A model generated the notes under the pieces. That model had not been told where the DNA came from. It ran no database searches and saw nothing but the letters and a program-made list of their open reading frames with translations. Below are positions 7,006 to 7,327 of a stretch of 7,327 nt of DNA, one piece after another. The position numbers and the translations under genes are program-made. Source of the stretch: Alistipes sp. (lineage in GTDB: Bacteria; Bacteroidota; Bacteroidia; Bacteroidales; Rikenellaceae); the NCBI GenBank assembly GCA_017380275.1, contig JAFOEH010000332.1, positions 1-7,327 of the forward strand, given 5' to 3'. Positions within the stretch are counted from its first letter, which is position 1; the number at the start of each line of letters is the position of its first letter.

Positions 7006-7327
7006 ACTCCGTCATTTTTACTGTTGTACTTATTGTTGAGGATGTGACCTGGTACAACCATCATAAAGAGGAAGATGGCGGCAAATACAATCTTCTCGCC
7101 CCATACCCAAAACTCCATAATCGACTTTGCTGTTGCGGTAGCGACAATCTCCTTGGTCGTAAGGAAGTAAATTGCCGGGAAGATAAGCGAAACGATCATC
7201 GCCGCACCGCCACAAAAGGTTGTTGTTCTGTCTTTTAGTGTTAGACCTGTTATGACCGTGCCGGCTCCCATCACAAGTATTGTGAGGAAAGCAATCGAAC
7301 ATCCATAGACAACGGCAGCCAAAAAGA
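6990..7327 (-). CDS. Multi-pass membrane protein, unknown function (5' end off window)
   Basis: The reading frame is open to the right edge, so the N-terminus is missing; a TTG at 7322-7320 is in frame but I do not believe it is the start. About 112 residues are visible, with three strongly hydrophobic segments: around codons 7322-7240 (VVYGCSIAFLTILVMGAG), 7215-7155 (GGAAMIVSLIFPAIYFL) and 7110-7040 (WGEKIVFAAIFLFMMVVPG), ending in a short polar tail, NNKYNSKNDGVCSKS. With one more helix upstream it would be a small four-helix protein. I do not recognise the family. It overlaps the winged-helix gene by 16 nt and is probably co-transcribed with it, so the two likely act together. Confidence 0.75.
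   Translation of the reverse strand, partial: FLAAVVYGCSIAFLTILVMGAGTVITGLTLKDRTTTFCGGAAMIVSLIFPAIYFLTTKEIVATATAKSIMEFWVWGEKIVFAAIFLFMMVVPGHILNNKYNSKNDGVCSKS

Noticed and set aside
1..7327. Search for CRISPR repeats, tRNA/rRNA genes, insertion-sequence ends, attachment sites, or a toxin-antitoxin or defence module
   Set aside because: No regularly spaced repeats, no cloverleaf-like stretch, no transposase or integrase frame, and all longer frames are explained by the genes listed.

Overview
The window reads as ordinary chromosomal DNA from a gut-type member of the Bacteroidales, probably Alistipes or a relative. The phylum assignment rests on four things: a golvesin/amidase cell-envelope protein, TAnnTTTG-type promoter -7 elements, weak or absent Shine-Dalgarno sequences, and an RluB-type enzyme with a long Arg/Gly-rich N-terminal extension. 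The genus is a guess from the moderately high GC content and overall protein style.

Layout. Positions 1-3870 hold three tightly packed plus-strand genes that look like the end of an operon: a large secreted-type cell-wall amidase-like protein whose start lies off the left edge, a bile acid:sodium symporter (SBF) family membrane transporter, and a YbaK-type Cys-tRNA(Pro) deacylase. Positions 3876-5195 carry a DinF-like MATE efflux transporter on the minus strand, ending tail-to-tail with ybaK. The 166-bp region at 5196-5361 holds back-to-back promoters for the MATE gene and for an RluB/RsuA-family 23S rRNA pseudouridine synthase (5362-6642, plus strand). A perfect 14-bp-stem hairpin at 6680-6713 ends that gene and also serves the minus-strand genes arriving from the right: a small winged-helix regulator (6715-7005), and upstream of it a multi-pass membrane protein cut by the right edge (6990-7327). 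These two genes overlap by 16 nt.

The genes fall into unrelated housekeeping and envelope themes: wall remodelling, transport, translation quality control, drug or metabolite efflux, ribosome modification, and a small regulator/membrane-protein pair. I found no mobile element, CRISPR array, tRNA, rRNA, toxin-antitoxin pair or defence system. The more unusual points are the amidase fold interrupted by a carbohydrate-binding-like domain, the altered sodium-site motif in the SBF transporter, the repeat-bearing disordered arm on the pseudouridine synthase, and the overlapping regulator/membrane gene pair.
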